Positions 15,297 through 17,902 of a DNA stretch of 17,902 bases are shown here, piece after piece. The position numbers were made by a program, and so were the translations under genes. Positions within the stretch are counted from its first letter, which is position 1. The number at the start of each line of letters is the position of its first letter. Under the pieces are notes generated by a model. It was not told the origin of the DNA. It saw nothing but the letters and a program-made list of their open reading frames with translations, and searched no databases. Source of the DNA: an uncultured Christensenella sp. (GTDB lineage: Bacteria; Bacillota; Clostridia; Christensenellales; Borkfalkiaceae); assembly GCA_910586345.1 (NCBI GenBank), contig CAJUHC010000028.1:1-17902 (forward strand). Reading direction: 5' to 3'.

Positions 15297-15376
15297 CAAA
15301 ATGACGCTGTATTTATTATTTTTTTATATAATAACGAAATGAAAAAATAAGCCGTTAACGTGCATTGCTTAGCGAC

Positions 15377-15419
15377 AAAAAAGCAAAGAATTTATCAATT
15401 ACTTTTTCCTTGCTTTTTT
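15377..15419 (-). terminator. AT-rich hairpin, possible second terminator after ilvC
   Basis: Ten base pairs (15377-15386 with 15410-15419), then one mismatch and three more pairs, surround a loop of about 15 bases. On the minus strand the 3' arm ends in a T6 run. It could act as a back-up terminator ahead of the ftsK promoter; only four G-C pairs make it weak. Confidence 0.4.
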
Positions 15420-15496
15420 AATAAAATTTTTTTATAATCGATGTGACTGTAAACGGAAATTTAGCCGAGTATTTATTAAAAATGTAATAAACGTAA

Positions 15497-15544
15497 AAAA
15501 AACAGCGCGCTACCTCCGAAAACGAAGATAGCGCGCTGTTTTTT
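15497..15544 (-). terminator. Strong, roughly symmetric terminator downstream of ilvC
   Basis: The arms AACAGCGCGCTA (15501-15512) and TAGCGCGCTGTT (15529-15540) pair perfectly and extend into flanking A and T runs. The loop region partly pairs around an AAAA tip. On the minus strand the 3' arm ends in T8, making a good intrinsic terminator for ilvC. The flanking runs mean it could also work on the plus strand. Confidence 0.85.
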
Positions 15545-15602
15545 ACTTTATTTTCCACGGAAAAATCACTGCGATATGCACCATTTCCCGCACGTTTTTT
15601 TA

Positions 15603-16634
15603 TCAAAGTTTAGTCTTGCCTTTTTCCGCTTCGTAAATACTGTTTGCGTCGTTCCAGGAATACATATTTCGTATTTCTTTACCGACATCTTCGAGCTGGT
15701 GCGAAGCCTGCAAAACTCTTTCGGCGTTGAAATTCGCTCTGCCGTTTTTATTTTCGGCAATCCACTTCGATGCAAAAGTACCGTCCTGAATTTCTTTAAG
15801 GACCTTTTTCATTTCTTTTTTGGTTTCTTCGGTAACAATTCGTTTACCTATTTCGTAATCTCCGTATTCCGCCGTATCCGAAACGGAATATCTCATCATA
15901 GAAAAACCGCCTTTATAGATTAAATCTACTATAAGTTTCATTTCGTGAATACATTCGAAATACGCGTTCTTAGGGTCATAACCTGCCTCAACCAACGTTT
16001 CGAAACCTGCTTTCATAAGCGCCGTAACACCGCCGCATAAAACAGCCTGTTCGCCGAATAAATCCGTTTCGGTTTCGCATTTGAAAGTGGTTTCCAGAAC
16101 TCCTGCTCTCGCGCCGCCTATTCCCGCCGCGTAAGCGAGCGCAATTTCCAAAGCTTTTCCCGTATAATTCTGATATATTGCGACAAGACAGGGTACGCCT
16201 TTTCCGTCCTGATACTCGGAACGCACCGTATGTCCAGGACCTTTGGGCGCAATCATAAATACATCGACGTTCGCAGACGGAACTATCTGTTGAAAATGAA
16301 TATTGAAACCGTGCGCAAAAGCAAGAGCCGCCCCATCTTTAAGATTACTTTCTATACTTTCTTTATAAACCTCGGCTTGTTTCTCGTCATTAATCAACAG
16401 CATTACTACGTCTGCACGTTTAACAGCTTCCGAAACGGCGTAAACTTCGAATCCCGCGTCTTCGGCCTTACGCCAAGACTTTCCCCCTTCGCGCAAACCT
16501 ACGATAACTTTAATACCGCTGTCTCTGAGATTGAGCGCGTGCGCGTGCCCCTGACTGCCGTAGCCGATAACCGCAACCGTCTTATTCTTCAACGCATTTA
16601 TATCGCAATCTTTCTGGTAATAAATTTTAGACAT
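15603..16634 (-). CDS. ilvC: Ketol-acid reductoisomerase (class I)
   Basis: A 343-residue enzyme of valine, leucine and isoleucine synthesis. It isomerises and reduces acetolactate or acetohydroxybutyrate using NAD(P)H and Mg2+. The Rossmann motif GYGSQGHAHALN is at about 24-35, and the cofactor-specificity loop GLREGGKSW (46-54) has the Arg and Ser usual in NADPH-using enzymes. The substrate-side motifs APKGPGHTVR and ETETDLFGEQ (Mg2+ ligands) are present. The length is that of the short class I type. AGGAGG lies 7 bases before the ATG. The gene stands alone, with its own promoter and terminator, away from other ilv genes in this window. Confidence 0.98.
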   Translation of the reverse strand: MSKIYYQKDCDINALKNKTVAVIGYGSQGHAHALNLRDSGIKVIVGLREGGKSWRKAEDAGFEVYAVSEAVKRADVVMLLINDEKQAEVYKESIESNLKDGAALAFAHGFNIHFQQIVPSANVDVFMIAPKGPGHTVRSEYQDGKGVPCLVAIYQNYTGKALEIALAYAAGIGGARAGVLETTFKCETETDLFGEQAVLCGGVTALMKAGFETLVEAGYDPKNAYFECIHEMKLIVDLIYKGGFSMMRYSVSDTAEYGDYEIGKRIVTEETKKEMKKVLKEIQDGTFASKWIAENKNGRANFNAERVLQASHQLEDVGKEIRNMYSWNDANSIYEAEKGKTKL

Positions 16635-16651
16635 ATAATAACCTCCTGACA

Positions 16652-16673
16652 GCCTCCGTGCTTCGCGTGAGGC
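16652..16673 (-). promoter_or_regulatory. Small hairpin in the ilvC 5' leader
   Basis: On the minus strand GCCTC and GAGGC pair, with partial pairing inside, 18 bases before the ilvC start. The 3' arm contains an extra GGAGG, so one Shine-Dalgarno-like sequence is paired while the functional AGGAGG 12 bases later stays free. A regulatory role is possible but unproven. No T-box features were seen in this leader of about 53 bases. Confidence 0.3.
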
Positions 16674-16693
16674 GATATCGTTTATTTCTTGTT

Positions 16694-16722
16694 ATTATAT
16701 TGTTTATATACATTTTTGTCAA
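16694..16722 (-). promoter_or_regulatory. Perfect consensus sigma-A promoter for ilvC
   Basis: On the minus strand TTGACA (16722-16717) and TATAAT (16699-16694) with a 17-base spacer match the consensus at all 12 positions. Transcription would begin near 16687, some 53 bases before the ATG. High expression of ilvC is predicted. Confidence 0.85.
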
Positions 16723-16780
16723 GCAATATTGAATTTTATTTGTAAAAAATTGCATATTTTGCTTAAAAAATGTATAATTA

Positions 16781-17902
16781 TCAAATTTTATCGATTACAA
16801 TACATTGTTTTGCCAAATCGTATATATCGCCGGCGCCGAGGAATAAAACCGTATCGCCCTTTCCCGCTCTTAAAACGAAATCTCTGATATCGTACACGCA
16901 ATCGCCGTAACGCGATTTTTTCAAACTTTGCGAAAGCGTAAGCGCACTGCCTTCATCGTCGTAATATTCGCGCGCCGCAAAAGTTTTGTAAATCATTAAA
17001 TTATTCAAATGCGACAAAACTTTAACGAAATGTTTGAAAAGATTTTTTGTCCTCGAATACGTATGAGGCTGAAAAACTACGTAAAGTTTTTCAGGGGTCA
17101 ATTTTTGCGCAGTGCGTAATACTGCGCGGAGTTCGTTCGGATGGTGAGCATAATCCGCTATAAATTTTGCCCCGTTGACTTTTCCTATAATTTCAAAGCG
17201 TCTTTTCACTCCCGAAAACGAAGCAAGCCCCTTAGAAATATCGGCAAAATTTATACCTGCGCTTCTTGCGGCGGCAACAGCCGCGAGCGCATTCAAAACA
17301 TTATGCTTTCCGTAAACGTTTAAACGAACCGTGCCGAGCTCGGCGTTATTCTCATACAAACTAAACGAATACGCACCTTCGGAATTTTTAATATTCTTGG
17401 CATAATAATCGGCCGACTTATCAAAGCCGAAATGCGGACCGTAAGATATCGGCAAATCCCGATAAAGAGTTACCGCGATACCGGCACTGTCGGCAAATCT
17501 TAAATACGCACGCTTTAATTCCGCTTCACTTCCGTAACACTCCAAATGGTCCGCGTCGCTGTTTAATATAACGGCTATATCGGGTTTTAAAAGCAAAAAA
17601 TTTTTCTTATATTCGCAAGCTTCGGTTATAAAAAAATCGTTACCGCAGTAATAAAAATTAGAATAAGCGATATCGCCGCCGCCTATATGCGAAGCAAATT
17701 TTTTTCCGGAAACTGCAAAAATATGCGTAAGCATAGCGCTGCATGTCGTCTTGCCGTGACAGCCCGAAACAGCTATCACCTTACCGAACTCGCGACTTAT
17801 TTCATAGAGAAACTGACCGCGCGAAATTATTTCCTTAGATAAATTCCGAGCTTCGCAAATTCGCGTATCCGTATCTTTTACGGCGTCGGTATAAATTATG
17901 AG
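16781..17902 (-). CDS. murC: UDP-N-acetylmuramate-L-alanine ligase, N-terminus cut by window edge
   Basis: This ATP-dependent ligase adds L-alanine to UDP-MurNAc, the first step of the peptidoglycan stem peptide. The reading frame is open to the right edge, so the true start is outside; 373 codons are visible. The valine codon GTG at 17779 is an internal residue of the IAVSGCHGKTT strand, not a start. Visible motifs are the ATP loop GCHGKTT, NSDADHLECYG in the central domain, and DYAHHPNE and VFQPHTYSRT in the C-terminal domain, the last two distinguishing MurC from the other Mur ligases. Roughly 60-70 N-terminal residues are missing. The stop is 146 bases from the ilvC start, and no convincing terminator follows, so readthrough into ilvC is possible. 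Confidence 0.95.
   Translation of the reverse strand, partial: LIIYTDAVKDTDTRICEARNLSKEIISRGQFLYEISREFGKVIAVSGCHGKTTCSAMLTHIFAVSGKKFASHIGGGDIAYSNFYYCGNDFFITEACEYKKNFLLLKPDIAVILNSDADHLECYGSEAELKRAYLRFADSAGIAVTLYRDLPISYGPHFGFDKSADYYAKNIKNSEGAYSFSLYENNAELGTVRLNVYGKHNVLNALAAVAAARSAGINFADISKGLASFSGVKRRFEIIGKVNGAKFIADYAHHPNELRAVLRTAQKLTPEKLYVVFQPHTYSRTKNLFKHFVKVLSHLNNLMIYKTFAAREYYDDEGSALTLSQSLKKSRYGDCVYDIRDFVLRAGKGDTVLFLGAGDIYDLAKQCIVIDKI

Larger units (their letters stand above)
15300..15602. other. Gene-free spacer between ftsK and ilvC
   Basis: Very AT-rich, with no credible protein gene. It holds a GC-rich terminator (15497-15544) and an AT-rich hairpin (15377-15419). A plus-strand TATAAT (15433-15438) stands between them with a weak TTGCTT 17 bases upstream. 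A 62-codon minus-strand reading frame (15418-15606) runs through the terminator and is judged to be chance. Confidence 0.6.

Noticed and set aside
15418..15606. A 62-codon minus-strand reading frame between ilvC and ftsK
   Set aside because: It runs through the strong ilvC terminator, overlaps the ilvC stop and shows no protein family features.
16735..16780. A terminator after murC
   Set aside because: Only three- or four-base stems with A/T runs can be formed, too weak to call.

Overview
The window looks like a chromosomal housekeeping region of a Bacillota (Firmicutes) bacterium, most likely an uncultivated gut Clostridia-type lineage. This is inferred from moderate-to-low GC, strong Shine-Dalgarno sites (AGGAGG, GGAGG), consensus sigma-A promoters with 17-18 base spacers, an RNase Y gene, and the gene order ftsK-rimO-pgsA-cinA-recA close to rny, which is common in that phylum. 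Species cannot be named from the sequence. No rRNA, tRNA, CRISPR array, insertion sequence, prophage or integrase was seen.

Layout, left to right. All genes are on the minus strand except the PadR-like gene. (1) 1-935: carA, the small subunit of carbamoyl-phosphate synthase, cut by the left edge. Its leader (936-1149) holds a clear promoter, a possible 41-codon leader ORF, a U7 run and a terminator-like hairpin whose 5' arm begins with the last codon and stop of that ORF. This resembles UTP-sensing attenuation of the E. coli pyrBI type. (2) 1167-2526: an overlapping pair, a YgjP/DUF45 zinc metallopeptidase-like protein and an acyl-ACP thioesterase. (3) 2527-2688: a divergent promoter region with a perfect consensus promoter and a tandem 18-base repeat. 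(4) 2689-4173: an unusual protein with an N-terminal PadR winged-helix domain, a long acidic linker and four C-terminal membrane segments. (5) 4181-4254: two back-to-back hairpins ending the convergent padR-like and rny genes. (6) 4263-5876: rny (RNase Y) with its own promoter. (7) 6026-15221: a tightly packed operon transcribed ftsK > rimO > pgsA > cinA > recA > nadE, with overlaps or gaps of 14 bases or fewer, one promoter before ftsK and a terminator overlapping the nadE stop. (8) 15603-16634: ilvC, with a perfect consensus promoter and a strong GC-rich terminator. (9) 16781-17902: murC, cut by the right edge at its N-terminus.

Functionally the region combines pyrimidine/arginine precursor supply (carA), branched-chain amino acid synthesis (ilvC), NAD synthesis and salvage (nadE, the CinA amidase domain), phospholipid synthesis (pgsA, thioesterase), peptidoglycan synthesis (murC), chromosome segregation and recombination (ftsK, recA), ribosome modification (rimO) and RNA turnover (rny). 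The most notable features are the carA leader, the membrane-anchored PadR-like protein with its repeat-bearing promoter, and a CinA whose N-terminal domain has lost its recognisable motifs. No clearly new multi-gene system is visible.
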